A stretch of 64,000 nt of DNA from Thelonectria olida (lineage: Eukaryota > Ascomycota > Sordariomycetes > Hypocreales > Nectriaceae), in assembly GCA_020736575.1 (NCBI GenBank), contig JAGPYM010000009.1:1240001-1304000 (forward strand), read 5' to 3'. The notes below the pieces were generated by a model. It had not been told where the DNA came from. It did not search any database and worked only from the letters and a program-made list of their open reading frames with translations. Each line of letters starts with the position of its first letter. The stretch's first letter is position 1. Below are positions 46,572 through 57,693 of this stretch, in pieces. The position numbers and the translations under genes are program-made.

Positions 46572-48362
46572 ATGGCTATCCCTCCTCGTCCAACCTCCTC
46601 TTCCTCCTCAACGAATACCGCCAATGATACCATCCAAACGAAGCAAGTGACGGGTTTCAATCCTTTCCAATGGATCAGCACTTTTCTTCATTCCCGCGTT
46701 GGCAAAGCCGGGATCCTCGACCACAAGTACGCAGGCAACGGAACAGCTACCTCCCCGTTTCTTGTCGGGTTTCTGCCAAACGACCCTCAGGATGCCGTGG
46801 CCTTCTCAACGAGTAGGAAATGGATGATCACCGCTCTCCAGGCGGTGGCAACCTTGGCCGTGACTTTCGCGAGTTCGGCATACTCGGGCGGCATAAAAGA
46901 AATAATTCGCACTTTCGGTGTATCTCAAGAAGTGGCCACGGTTGGTGTGTCGCTTTTCGTCTTGGGCTTTGCCATTGGGCCACTGCTCTGGGCCCCTCTC
47001 TCTGAGCTGTATGGGAGACAACGGATCTTCATACTCACTTACATGGCCGCGACAGCCTTTAACGCCGGAGCTGCTGGTGCACACTCCATGCCAGCCCTCC
47101 TAGTCCTTCGCTTCTTCGCTGGTGCCTTCGGTTCATCGCCTCTCACAAACGCCGGAGGGGTCATCGCAGATATGTTCAACAAGTCTGAGCGTGGATTCGC
47201 TACGAGTATTTTTGCTATGGCTCCATTCCTAGGGCCAGCCATCGGTAAGATTGCTCTCCAACTGGCATTCTGCAGGCCGGCTAATTGGCATACTAGGACC
47301 GATTGTGGGCGGCTTTCTTGGCGAGACGGAGGGTTGGCGCTGGCTTCACGGCCTGATGGCTATCTTTACTGGCTCTCTTTGGATTCTGACTACACTACTA
47401 GTTCCAGAGACATACGCCCCCTTCATCCTCCGTCGTCGTGCCCGGATGCTCTCCAAGATGACAGGCAAGGTGTACATCTCGACTCTTGATGCTGGTCAGC
47501 CACCAAAGTCACTCTTCCACCAACTCAAGATGGCACTTACTCGGCCATGGGTCCTGTTGTTCAAGGAGCCTATTATCTTACTGACTTCTCTGTACATCTC
47601 CATTATTTACGGAACATTGTACATGTGCTTTGCAGCCTTTCCCATAGTCTTTCAGACCGGACGAGGCTGGAGTCCAGGGATCGGCGGACTGGCCTTTACT
47701 GGAGTTGCAATCGGTGTGTTACTCGCTACATTGGGCTTCATTCTGGAGAACAAGCGTTACGCGCGCCTAGTAGCTGCCAAAGGCGACTTGATCGAGCCAG
47801 AGGCCAGACTCCCTCCCGCCATACTTGGGTCTGTTCTTATTCCTGTTGGGCTTTTTTGGTTCGCTTGGACTACCTTTCCAAGCGTTCACTGGGTTGTACC
47901 AATTATCGGCTCCGTTTCCTTTGCCTTTGGTCTCGTGTTGGTTTTCATGTCCCTCTTGAACTACCTCATTGACTCTTGTAAGTCCCATTGATTGCCAACG
48001 CGTTCCATTCCGCTTACATACCTTGAATAGACGTTGTCTTTGCCGCTTCTGTGCTCGCCGCCAACTCAGTCCTACGGTCCTTATTCGGCGCCGCATTTCC
48101 CTTGTTTACACGACAAATGTATGCAAAGCTTGGGAACCAGTGGGCAGGCTCTATTCCAGCTTTCTTAGCCCTTGCCTGCGTACCTTTCCCTTTGTTATTC
48201 TTCAAGTACGGGGCTCGGATACGGATGAAGTGCGAGTATGCATCTGAAGCGGCCAATGTGCTCCAAAGAATGCGCGCACAGCACGTCGCCGTCACCGAGG
48301 ATGAGGCCGTGGTTGAAGCCGAGGAGGCCTGGAGGACACGATCGCAAAGCAACGCTTGCTAA
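46572..48362 (+). CDS. MFS transporter, DHA1 (drug/polyamine:H+ antiporter) family
   Basis: Three exons: 46572-47244, 47297-47977 and 48031-48362 (introns 52 and 53 nt), 561 residues. A polar N-terminal tail of about 80 residues precedes 12 hydrophobic segments. Family marks: the loop 2-3 motif ([13 protein letters not shown]), [16 protein letters not shown], the antiporter-type motif C region in helix 5 ([14 protein letters not shown]) and [11 protein letters not shown] followed by [14 protein letters not shown], which is typical of DHA1 exporters of the polyamine/fluconazole type. These plasma-membrane proteins expel small toxic compounds or polyamines using the proton gradient. The neighbouring Zn2Cys6 gene is transcribed divergently and may control it. 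Substrate cannot be told from sequence. Confidence 0.92.
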
Positions 48363-48563
48363 TAATCCGCGGCAATTGTAGACATTGTATACTAACTTTA
48401 GAAGGAGAGTTTGAACAAAGCTCTTAGAAAATGTAGAATAGACGATGGTATAGACATAATAAAAACTCTCTACTAACAAATGCGATACAATTCGATACTA
48501 CAATCATGTCACGCACTGTTGATGTTGATGTTCAAGACCCTTCATAACCGACTGGTAGTCTGA

Positions 48564-51040
48564 CTAGCTTCGAATGCCCCTTTCCTTGAGATATTCGCCG
48601 TCCTTGTGACCATGTGTCTTCTCGATGTACGTCTCAAACTCGTTCACTACTCGAATCGTCTGATCAAGATGCACGCACCCCATCGGTTTGTTTTGAAACT
48701 GAGCCAACTGCCTGGCCGACGTGATTGCATTTCGGATCTGACGCCCGTTGAGCTTCTCTTGAGCCAATACTTTGAGGTTGTCACTGAGCTCTGCCATGTT
48801 GATCTTTTCTCCGTTGTCGAGCTCGATGATGCCATCCTCCGCTGAGTTGGGATCCTTGCGTTGTTTTACTAGAAGTCGGAAGAAGTTATTCCAGACGCTT
48901 ATGCGCCCTTTTTCATCGATGGGAGGATAGTGGATTGCAAGCTGCACGCGTGACTTGAAAGCTTCGTCAAAGGTCCCGACTATTGTTGTGTCAGTATGTT
49001 GTATGCGGCGAAGCTAAGAAACTCCTCTGGGCAGGTAGACCATACTTCGATTAGATGTCAGTATGAGAATACCCTCGTAGTATTCAAGAACTCGAAGGAA
49101 AACGGACACCAAGGCGTTTCGCTGAAGATCGTTCTTCTCACGCTCTTCAAGGAACACATCGGCTTCATCTAATAAGATAACTAAGTCAAGGCTGTCAGTT
49201 AGCTTCCCACGGTTGCTTACAAAGATATACGGACCGGCTTTCCAGGTGGTTCCAATGTAGAAAACAGATTCCAGGTACTTTTCCACACTTTCAGGATCAG
49301 TTCCGATGTCACCGCAAGTTACGCGATATAACGGCCTCTCAGTCAACTCTGCTACGCTCTCAGCCGTCAGTGTCTTGCCGGTCCCTGGTCCACCGTGAAG
49401 TAGGACGATGAGGCCCTTTCCTTTGCCTTCGATTACATCAGGCGACATGTTTGACGATATGTGAACTTGCACCATGGCTTCGATTAGATCTTTCTTGTGC
49501 TGATCCAAGACGAGTTTTCTGAATGCGTCCTTCTGCCACTCAACAGGGTGGAGGTGCTTGACCAGAAGGCTTCCTGTGAAAGAAGCTGTTAGTGTCGAAT
49601 CGCGTATTTCTCGCTTTGATGAGGCCGAAATACTCACTCCACTTCTTGTCATGAAGCCCAAACCCATGTATCCTAGGTGGAAGGAGCAAGAGGAAGGGGT
49701 CGTCTGGTGGCTCATCTCGGCCCAAGAGCGTCTCGGGTAGATCGTCCGATTGGCCTTGTCGGCGAATTTCATTGTCCCCGTCGGTCTGGTGCACCTCGCG
49801 GTAGCCCTCGTAATCGAGCATATACCTCGCATTAGACTATGGGAGTTAGCAACCCCAAAACATTTTCAAGTCCGGCGGTGTGAAACCATACAACTTGAAT
49901 CTCGAATGCGGCTTTGGGCGCATCATAACCCATGAGACATCTCGTCCGGCATTCCCAAACCATCCGTCCCCTGTCTCTAAGCTCCTTCTCTAACTCTCCA
50001 CTTGTATTGAACAACAATGGGTAAACGTCCAGCGAGTCGATAGGAATGGCTTCACTGTCGGTTTTTGGCCATTTAACTGTTAAATGCTGAGTCTCTTTGT
50101 GGAATTGCCCGTCAAACGTCCAGTGATAGCCTTGTAAGTTGAAGGAAGAAGACTGATTGAGAGGACCGAATGTGAGAACGAAGGCACGAGGCTCACCATC
50201 CTCGATTCGCACGACGACATCTCCAACCTTGAAAAGTTTAGCCAAGTGTTGTTTAGTTACGAGGCCGCTCGAGAACCAATCCATCGCCTCGTCGTATTCC
50301 TCTTCAGAGGACTGCTTGATGTGGGCGGCCAACTGATCAACTCGTTCGCAATCGCTGGAATCGAGAATCTCCTCCGCTAAGGTTCTAAGCCGCTGCAGAT
50401 TGGGCCATAATTGCAAATATGGTGGAACGAGACGATGCTCCCAATCACGGAAAGTCTGGTCATGGAGCGCCAAATTATCCATAGCCCTCTTCAACGCGGG
50501 TGAGGGGATGACCGACTCCTTTGAAGCGTTGGGGATATCGGAATCCCGAGGGAGAATGTAGAAATATGGGCGAGCCTTTGTAGGTATTTCCGGATGCCTT
50601 GGTCGAGGAAGTTTCACGAACGACGGGCCGATCAGGTTATGGAAGTATACGCAATGATATTCCCGCTTGATTATCAGATTCGCATCGTCATAACTCTCAA
50701 AATAGTCCTGGACATGACCTGGAAGTCTTTCTTTGCCTCTTAAAGCGCTCGCATGACTATCTCCTTCGAAGAGGCGCGGCGGATCGAGATATGTAGCAAC
50801 CTGGGCATGTTCTTCATGCCCAATGACATTAAGCCCACACGCCACAGTGTGGACGAGTAAGGATCCCGGTGTTGAAGAGAAGTCGCCCACGATAAAGCCT
50901 GTGTATTCTGTCTCTCCATGCGCTGGGCTGGCAACGCTTTCGTCTTGCGAGCTCTCGGGCTCCGTAGCTGGGGAACGGAGGCGTTGTCGCTTTCGACCCA
51001 TAGAGTTGTTGGAAGGGCTATGGTGTTTGGCGGAGTCCAT
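48564..51040 (-). CDS. AAA+ ATPase of the fungal DUF7025/AAA type
   Basis: Five exons: 51040-49892, 49836-49638, 49573-49235, 49180-49046 and 48979-48564 (introns 55, 64, 54 and 66 nt), 745 residues. The N-terminal 380 residues hold the fungal DUF7025-like domain (e.g. YHCVYFHNLIGPSF, FKVGDVVVRIEDGEPRAFVL). A linker leads to the AAA core: GLIVLLHGGPGTGKTLTAE (Walker A), VILLDEADVFLEERE (Walker B), LILTSNR (sensor 1) and GTFDEAFKSRVQLAIHY with the arginine-finger region. The start is the ATG at 51040; an upstream frame has no ATG. This family is common in filamentous fungi and its substrate is unknown; the core resembles BCS1/katanin-like remodelling ATPases. All nucleotide-binding motifs are intact. 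Confidence 0.92.
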
Positions 51041-51886
51041 TGTAGTCTTGATAAGCCCTGGCGATCTCAAAGCTTTTGGTACAACCCGAGCTGGACTGTC
51101 TGATCAGGACTGATTTCGGTGAACCTGGTTTGTGCCTCAGACGCGACCGAGGCGCCAAGGCGAAGGCTTGGTATGTGTCAAGATCAGACCGGCTAGCCGG
51201 AGGTCCGAACTCCCGGTCAGAGAGCCGTCTCAAGCACTGTAACAACCCCTCAGCTAGGGCCTCACTGAACAGCTAGAAATAGGGCCCCAAGCCACTCGTT
51301 AGATCAAGGAAATCAAGAGCTTTCCAATGACTTCTTTTGCAACCTACTACTAAATGTGATAGTATGGATGCTTTATGTTAGCAACATAGCCCCGCTTAGC
51401 TAAACACAGCAGTTTTCACAGGTATAAGCCGAACCCCGCTATGCAGGCAGAAGTGAAGAAGTGTTACTATATCAGAATCTGCTGCAATTGAATCGGGAAT
51501 GATGTAGACTAGGTAGATTCTAGCCCGGACATTTGAATAGAAGAAATAATAAATCTTGGGCCCCAAAAGCGCCTAGGTGTCTATTCCAAGTTACCTAGAC
51601 TTTCCTCCAAGAGGCCCTCGCGCTTTTTCACTCAACCCTCCTGACCCCAGTGCCTTCGGCGATGGTGATTCTCAGCGCAATTGCGCGGAGAATAGCCTTG
51701 AGGTACCTTGCACGCCCTGGCAGATCGTTCTTATGCTTTATCTAAGTATGTACTCAGTTATCCATCTGGTCTTTGGGCCTGTAGCTTGTTATTCGTCCGT
51801 TAAGGGAGGGTCTTGGGGTTACTGTCCGATACATTTGAACGTTTACGATTGAATTACAATTTGACATATTATTTCTTCAAAATTGC
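51041..51886. other. Intergenic, no gene seen
   Basis: About 850 bp with only short, motif-free frames. Confidence 0.5.
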
Positions 51887-52930
51887 CTACAAAGACATAG
51901 TGATCCACTCCCACTCTTGTACGGACTCTTGAAGCCTGGGTCTCTTTTCGGTCGCCGTGTCTCTCTTTTCGGTCGCCGTGTGTCTCTTTTCGGTCGCCGT
52001 GTGTCTCTTTTTGGTCGCCATGTTGGGCTCATCAAGAGCAAGCCATCGCTTTTGGCGCATCTTGGTCAAATCGGTGCGGTCCTCTGAGATGGTGTAACTG
52101 ATCTGCTGAAGAAGTGTGCTTTGTGAATTTGAGGACGGCGAGTTTTGCACTAATCCAGGAGGTTTCCTAGGAAGCTCTCTAAGAAGGTTTCCGTCCGAGT
52201 TTAGACTCCCATGACCCCAATTCTGTACGTAACGGTACGCCCCGTGAGAGTCGTCTTTGTGGCGGTCACCAGCATCCCCTTCTCCCAACTTGGCTCCTCG
52301 GGCAACCTTCTCTAAAGATTCCACGTTATCATTTATGGGCCGCGACGCGGGTGTTGTCGGGACTCTCGAGTTTCGTGCAAAGCGCTTCCATCGCTGGTCC
52401 CTGCTGGGCTGAGATGGTGGTCGCGGCTCAGTAACAGGCGCAAGACTTCTCGCAACATCAGCACTCCGGTCGGCTCTGGGACGCTTAGATGTGGCGCTCT
52501 TCCCATTGCTGGTTTTACCGAGAAACAGCTCAGCCGCTTCTGACATTTTCCTCACCGGTTCTAACATTTTCCTCACCGATTCTGACATTTTCCTCGTGGA
52601 TTCTTCGGCCTCAGCTAGCAACGAGTCTTGACTCGCGAGGCGCTTGGGGGGCTGGTACTGCAAGTGCGGCGGCAAGGATCTTTTTCGAAGCTTCTCCCGC
52701 GAATCAGGAGGCAGAAATCGGATTGGATACGGCGAAATATTGTCATTTTCTGTCGTAGTGTGATCTCGTGGGACGGGCGGGTTCGATCGTGACCGTAACG
52801 CTGCGTAGAGAGAGTCGGGGCTTTGAGGAGTGGGCGGTCCTGCACTTGCCAGCTGAGCCGGCTTGTCAAGAAGCCGTCGTCGAATGCTTCGCAGCTGCTT
52901 TGGGGTCGATATCGCTGACGTCGATTGCAT
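51887..52930 (-). CDS. Low-complexity hypothetical protein with two blocks of 7-residue repeats
   Basis: One exon of 347 residues from the ATG at 52930 (the frame is open 13 codons further up but without ATG, so an upstream exon is possible). No domain is recognised. The protein is basic, rich in Ser, Pro, Arg and Lys and likely disordered. Two tandem repeat blocks share a 7-residue period: TRKMSES, VRKMLEP, VRKMSEA near residue 115, and ATKKRHT, ATEKRHT, ATEKRDT, ATEKRPR close to the C-terminus. The 21-nt period is plain in the DNA at about 51945-52020 and 52540-52605. Basic KRPR-like clusters suggest the nucleus. It is the least certain of the single-exon calls. Confidence 0.55.
   Translation of the reverse strand: MQSTSAISTPKQLRSIRRRLLDKPAQLASAGPPTPQSPDSLYAALRSRSNPPVPRDHTTTENDNISPYPIRFLPPDSREKLRKRSLPPHLQYQPPKRLASQDSLLAEAEESTRKMSESVRKMLEPVRKMSEAAELFLGKTSNGKSATSKRPRADRSADVARSLAPVTEPRPPSQPSRDQRWKRFARNSRVPTTPASRPINDNVESLEKVARGAKLGEGDAGDRHKDDSHGAYRYVQNWGHGSLNSDGNLLRELPRKPPGLVQNSPSSNSQSTLLQQISYTISEDRTDLTKMRQKRWLALDEPNMATKKRHTATEKRHTATEKRDTATEKRPRLQESVQEWEWITMSL
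51945..52020 (-). repeat. Tandem 21-bp repeat within coding sequence
   Basis: Four units of a 21-bp sequence around CTCTTTTCGGTCGCCGTGT on the plus strand; they encode the ATEKRHT heptads near the C-terminus of the protein at 51887-52930. Such in-frame minisatellites change copy number easily. Confidence 0.85.
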
Positions 52931-53462
52931 GGTGACGTTCTGGCCGAATGACCTGGGTCTGTTGGTCACTGAGCTTTGGGAGTCGTAATACCATAGTCAG
53001 GTATGTCGTTGTGAGGCCGATAGTTATGGGTTGAGATTGCATGAGTAGCCTAACAGTCGTCGAACCATGCGCGAGTCGCAATTATAGTGACTCGCTTGCT
53101 GATCCAGATTGCTTGAGGGCGGTCGTTGTCTGCCGGGTTGCGACTTGAGAGGTTGGTCACCTTGGAGGCTTCGGCTGACGCGAAGACCCAAAATGTGGGC
53201 AGTAACAGAGTCACGTGGGATCATGCAGGAAATGCACAAATGTTGGCTTGGCTACGCGTGACAAACTCAGCCTCATCAGGCATTCTTGATGCTAGCCCAA
53301 GCAGCCCGGCTTGAATGCCCCTTACACGACCTGGGTACGATGTAGATCTGGCCATAAGCCAGCCACCTTGGAGGGGAAAAAATCCAAATTTGAGTCCTCT
53401 TTTACTCCAGCTCCATTTTGAAACCAATCCGAGCCTAACCTTAGTTAGTTGTCGGAGCACGA
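52931..53462. other. Divergent intergenic region, no gene seen
   Basis: About 530 bp between the low-complexity gene (minus) and the DUF7708 gene (plus). No motif of note. Confidence 0.5.
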
Positions 53463-55236
53463 ATGTTGTCAATTTCGACATCTGTCCAGCCTGTGGCGGT
53501 GCCTCAGTTCTCTTCGTGAGTCATCCAACAAATCTCTAGCAGCCCTGGGTACCTAACCTTGTCCCAGAGGCCGAGATATCGCAAATGAAGCCTTCAGTGA
53601 TGCTCTCAACTACCTCGAGCTCGAGTTTTCGGGCAACGTTGAGGCCTTAGCTTGGCTTAAGAAGGTCAAGTCCACGACCATGGATGACCTGCTCGAGACC
53701 ACGCAGCAAGTGGAAGCAAAATATCGCCAATCAGCTCAGAAGAAGAATGGCTTTATGAAGGTGGTTCACGGTTTATCCGTCAGAGTCATGCACTATGGTC
53801 AAGTGCTAGACACTTTGGCACAACATCACCCCGAGTACGTCGCGTTGGCCTGGGGAATGGTCAAGTTTATCTTGATGGTGAGTATTTCTTTGAGAACTTG
53901 GTCATGAAAATTTCCTCACAATTGAAAGACTCTACTAATAGAAAAACAGGGTGTCATCAACCACGGCAAACTGGTGACACAATTCTCGCAGGCGCTATCG
54001 ACGATCGCTGATGTGTTGCCAAGAGCAAACCTGAGTGCGGAATTATACCAAACCGATCAGATGGAGAACACAGTAGCGAAAATGTATGCACACATACTGC
54101 TGTTTCTGAAACGGGCCATGAAGTGGTACCACGCTGGGCAAGCTGGCCGCGCCCTCGCTGGACTTTTCAAACCCTACGAACTGAGCTTCAAAGACACTGT
54201 CGAGCAGATTGTGGAGTGCGCCAAGGCAATCGACGACATTGCCAGCATCTCAAACAAAGTAGAGGTCCGCCAGATTGGCGAGATTACAAGGGATCACAGA
54301 TTAAAGTTGACCGGGATCGAGGATAAGTTGCAAGGTCTCACCGCCACTGTGGGCAATGTCCTGCAGTGTTTAAGAGGGAAGTGATGATTTTCCACTCTGC
54401 AACACCGAGGACTAACTAGATTACCAGGCAGTTCAACCAAGATCAACGAAATCTACATCGACATGAAGTTTATCAAGCCTCGGATAGGCGATATGCATTT
54501 CAAGGATATGCTTGATGTCTTAAAGCCGGACACATTGCCAGAGCACTCCCTGCGGAAGCACAAGTCGATTGTCTGCAGGGCATCGTCGGGGCGAAATCGT
54601 AACCAAAACGTGACGAACATCCTTCAGGCAGTTGGACAGTGGATCTCAAGCTCGCAGTCATCGTTGCTCATACTCCAAGCACAGCCAAGGGCCCGAGTTC
54701 GTGTCAAGGAGATCGCTACGGAAGTTATCGGGCTGCTACGACCGAAATCTAAGCACGTCATCTGGTATCTTTCGAACATCAACGCCGACCAAGATGGCGC
54801 AGCCTGCGCGACAGAGGTGTTTCGCAACTTAGTCTTCCAGTTGGTCAAGTTGACACCAGATTTTGTCAGCTCGAGCCCCGACAACTTCAACCTGGCTAAA
54901 CTATCGGCCTCGCACAGTGAGGAAGAGTGGCTCGGATTGTTGTGTCAGATACTTCGGCAACTCCCAGCCTGTTTCGTCATTATCGAGGCAGAGGACGTAT
55001 GGAGGAACGAAGGGCGCTCCGGTGGGTTTACAGAAATACTGGTGCGATTGTCACGGCATCTTGATGAAAATGGGACATCTGCCAAGCTCCTTGTTGTGAG
55101 TTACAATCGATCTTGGCAAGGCGATGGAAACTCGACCAGGGTGATTGAAGTTGCAGAAGAGTCGCGTATCCCGGTGCCAAGGGGGCTGCGACGTAGCTTT
55201 CGCGGGCGTCGGGGCGGAATTGGGCGTCGAGCTTGA
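53463..55236 (+). CDS. DUF7708 protein with degenerate NACHT-like region
   Basis: Four exons: 53463-53515, 53568-53877, 53950-54380 and 54432-55236 (introns 52, 72 and 51 nt), 532 residues. The first small exon supplies the ATG and joins in frame to GRDIANEAFSDALNYLELEF. The DUF7708 domain covers about residues 20-260: HHPEYVALAWGMVKFILM joined across an intron to GVINHGKLVTQFSQAL. In fungal STAND/NLR-like proteins this domain precedes a NACHT NTPase. Here the place of the P-loop reads LLILQAQPRARVRVKEI, with no GxxxxGKS; VIWYLSN and CFVIIEAEDVWR resemble the following strands, the last a Walker B-like one. There is no repeat domain; the protein ends in an Arg/Gly-rich tail. It looks like a truncated NLR-like protein that has lost NTP binding. 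Confidence 0.8.
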
Positions 55237-55420
55237 GGGCATTTTCATTACACTTTGTGTACTAGGTAGTTAAGTCTTGCTTGTTTATTTACTAGGATTC
55301 AGCAACCATCTAGTTAGAGAACAACCAAAGCCATCCATTCGATCGGGAATTGGCTCTTCTACAACAGTACAAAAAGGATTTCGTCCCTTAAGATCAATCT
55401 AGCAAAAGAACAAAAATAAA

Positions 55421-55538
55421 CATACAACAGCGAGGATTCCCCGGTCGTCACCGACCCGAGTACTAGTTCGCCGCTTCTCAGCTTAACGTGCGGGGAGCAG
55501 ACGGGACCCAGTGTTTTCTAAGAGCTATGGTCGTATGT
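55421..55538 (-). rRNA. 5S ribosomal RNA
   Basis: Minus strand starts ACATACGACC and ends TGTTGTATG; the internal control region GTACTCGGGTCGGTGACGAC is intact. Length 118 nt. It differs from the copy at 19899-20016 by one base only. A-rich sequence at 55404-55420 gives downstream T runs for polymerase III termination. Confidence 0.96.
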
Positions 55539-55993
55539 GCTGTGGGACGCTGCCAACTCCGCCCAAGATCACGGGCGGCATCTTGTGCGCGACACAAGCA
55601 GCGGATGTTCAACATCCGTTGTCCAATTCCACGGATTGTTGATCGAGAAAAAGAACAACAGAGAAGGGTGATCCCCAAGGGATTAATTGCGTCATCGGAA
55701 TTAGCAGTAGCACCGATGCACAGTTCGCGACATTCGTACGAGTCATCGGGGCCGGAATTGCGGCGTTGGGATCCATCTCGCCAAACCCGCTCATCCCCCG
55801 CGGGTTTCGTGTAAGTGGCTTGCGCTCGCTGCTAGACACTTCATCTATAAGAGATCGAGCACATGTTCGCTTTCATCAATAGTTCCAGCATCGCAATCAA
55901 TACATTTGCAATTCACATCTGCTTTGACATCAACATCATCTTCTCTCATCATCTTCACATCCTCCCAAGGTCTCACCACTCATACGTCTCGAA
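55539..55993. other. Intergenic, no gene seen
   Basis: About 455 bp between the 5S gene and the short-chain dehydrogenase gene. The last 130 bp are CT/CA-rich, as expected of a 5' leader. Confidence 0.5.
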
Positions 55994-57093
55994 ATGTCTC
56001 TGGCCGCCCTCAAGAGCACTCTGGGACAAACATTCCCAGGATCGCCCAAGTTTACCGAAAAGGATATTCCCAATCTAACCGGAAAGGTTTGTCTCAATTC
56101 TCCCTGCTATCTCTATACCGAACAACTACTAACCACTTATCTTTAGGTCTGCATCGTCACTGGATCCAACACCGGCGTGGGAAAAGAAACAGCCCGGATG
56201 CTCTACTCGAAAAACGCCAACGTCTATCTCGCTGCAAGATCCGAGGAAAAGACCCGCCAAGCCATCGAAAGCATCAAGGCTTCAGCTCCCGCCGACTCCA
56301 AGGGACACCTCTCGTTTCTCCGCCTCGACCTCGCCGATTTGTCCACCATCAAGAGTTCTGCCCAGGAGTTTCTCGCCAAGGAGAGGGAGCTTCACTTGCT
56401 CATCAACAACGCCGGCGTCGGCTACCCGGAGCAGGGATCCAAGACTAAGCAGGGCTATGAGCTGCAGCTCGGCGTTAACTGCGTCGGCCCGTTCCTCTTC
56501 ACCAAGCTCCTAACGCCCATCCTTGCCTCAACTGCGAAGCAATCGCCGCCTGATTCCGTCCGCGTCGTCTGGGTCTCGTCCTCGGCATCCGAAGGCATCA
56601 GCCCCAAAGGTTTCATGGACAACCTAGACTACCACAACGACAAGTCATCGTTCCACAAGTACTGCATCAGCAAAATCGGCAACTACTTTCAAGCCACCGA
56701 GTTCGCTCTCCGCCACAAGAAGGATGGCGTTGTCTCTATAGCAATGAACCCTGGAAATCTGGACTCCGACTTTTGGCGCACCCAAGGCTCCATCATGAGT
56801 TTCGTCCTTCGTCGCACCGTCCTACATCCGCCTGTCTATGGAGCTTACACGGAGATCTATTCTGCATTCTCTCCTGATATCACCATGGCGAAGACTGGTT
56901 CGTTTGGTAAGCTTTCATTTGAAATTGAATTTAAGTTCCTAGTTACTAACTTAGAGCAGTTGCACCATGGGGAAGACTCTGGCAGCTATCGCCCGACGTC
57001 ACCAAGGCGGCAAAGAGGGAGAGCGAGGGAGGCACTGGGTCCGCGACCAAGTTTTGGGATTGGTGTGAGGAACAAGTGCGATCTTACGCCTAA
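55994..57093 (+). CDS. Short-chain dehydrogenase/reductase (retinol-dehydrogenase-like)
   Basis: Three exons: 55994-56086, 56147-56906 and 56960-57093 (introns 60 and 53 nt), 328 residues. The first exon gives MSLAALKSTLGQTF and ends in LTGK, which joins VCIVTGSNTGVGKETA, the cofactor motif TGxxxGxG. Then come AARSEEK (NADP-type beta-2 end), LINNAGVG (NNAG), VVWVSSSASEG (catalytic Ser) and KYCISK (YxxxK), followed by MNPGNLDSDFWR. It is a classical SDR of the WWOX/retinol-dehydrogenase-like group that is common in fungi; the substrate is unknown. All catalytic residues are present, in contrast to the SDR at 20956. Confidence 0.9.
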
Positions 57094-57693
57094 TTGTGCC
57101 TTGAAGTTATTTCAGCTGCTCGGAATGCTTTCATTGTCTTTTTTCTTGGTTTTATCTAGACCGTACGCTTTTCTATCTCATGACGAGTGCCTAATATCAG
57201 TTTGGGAGAAATACACATTAATAGATGCTTAATCCAATGGTAGTTGTTATACATTCGAGGTTCAAGAGCATCCCCAATCAACCTGTCACGTAATGTCTCT
57301 AGACGATCTTCACTGAAGACGTTCTTTGATGACATTTAGGGTCACTGGGATGACAATTATAACGAGAGCTGAAGAGAGCTTCGGTTAGATATTAGTGCTG
57401 CAAGAAATAGATGTTTGCACTCTGTCCATCTTTTGCATTCAATCACTATTCTCCTGCATAGCCGTCGCTCGAGCTTCCAACAGAACTTTGAGCACATCTT
57501 GGCATCTAGGCACATTCATTTCCTCTCGTCCACAACCTCTCTACATGAATGTCACCAAGATAACCGTCGTCACCGCGGGGTAGTTGAGGCTTGAGAGTGG
57601 CGTTTCTCCACAAACATCGCTGCGAATATCCCATTTTATCATCTCGAGTGCCTCGACAGCGGGGAGGGGGTCCCTTTTCTGGTCATTCGGCTG
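57094..57693. other. Intergenic, no gene seen
   Basis: About 600 bp between the SDR gene and the DUF6604 pseudogene; short motif-free frames only. Confidence 0.5.
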
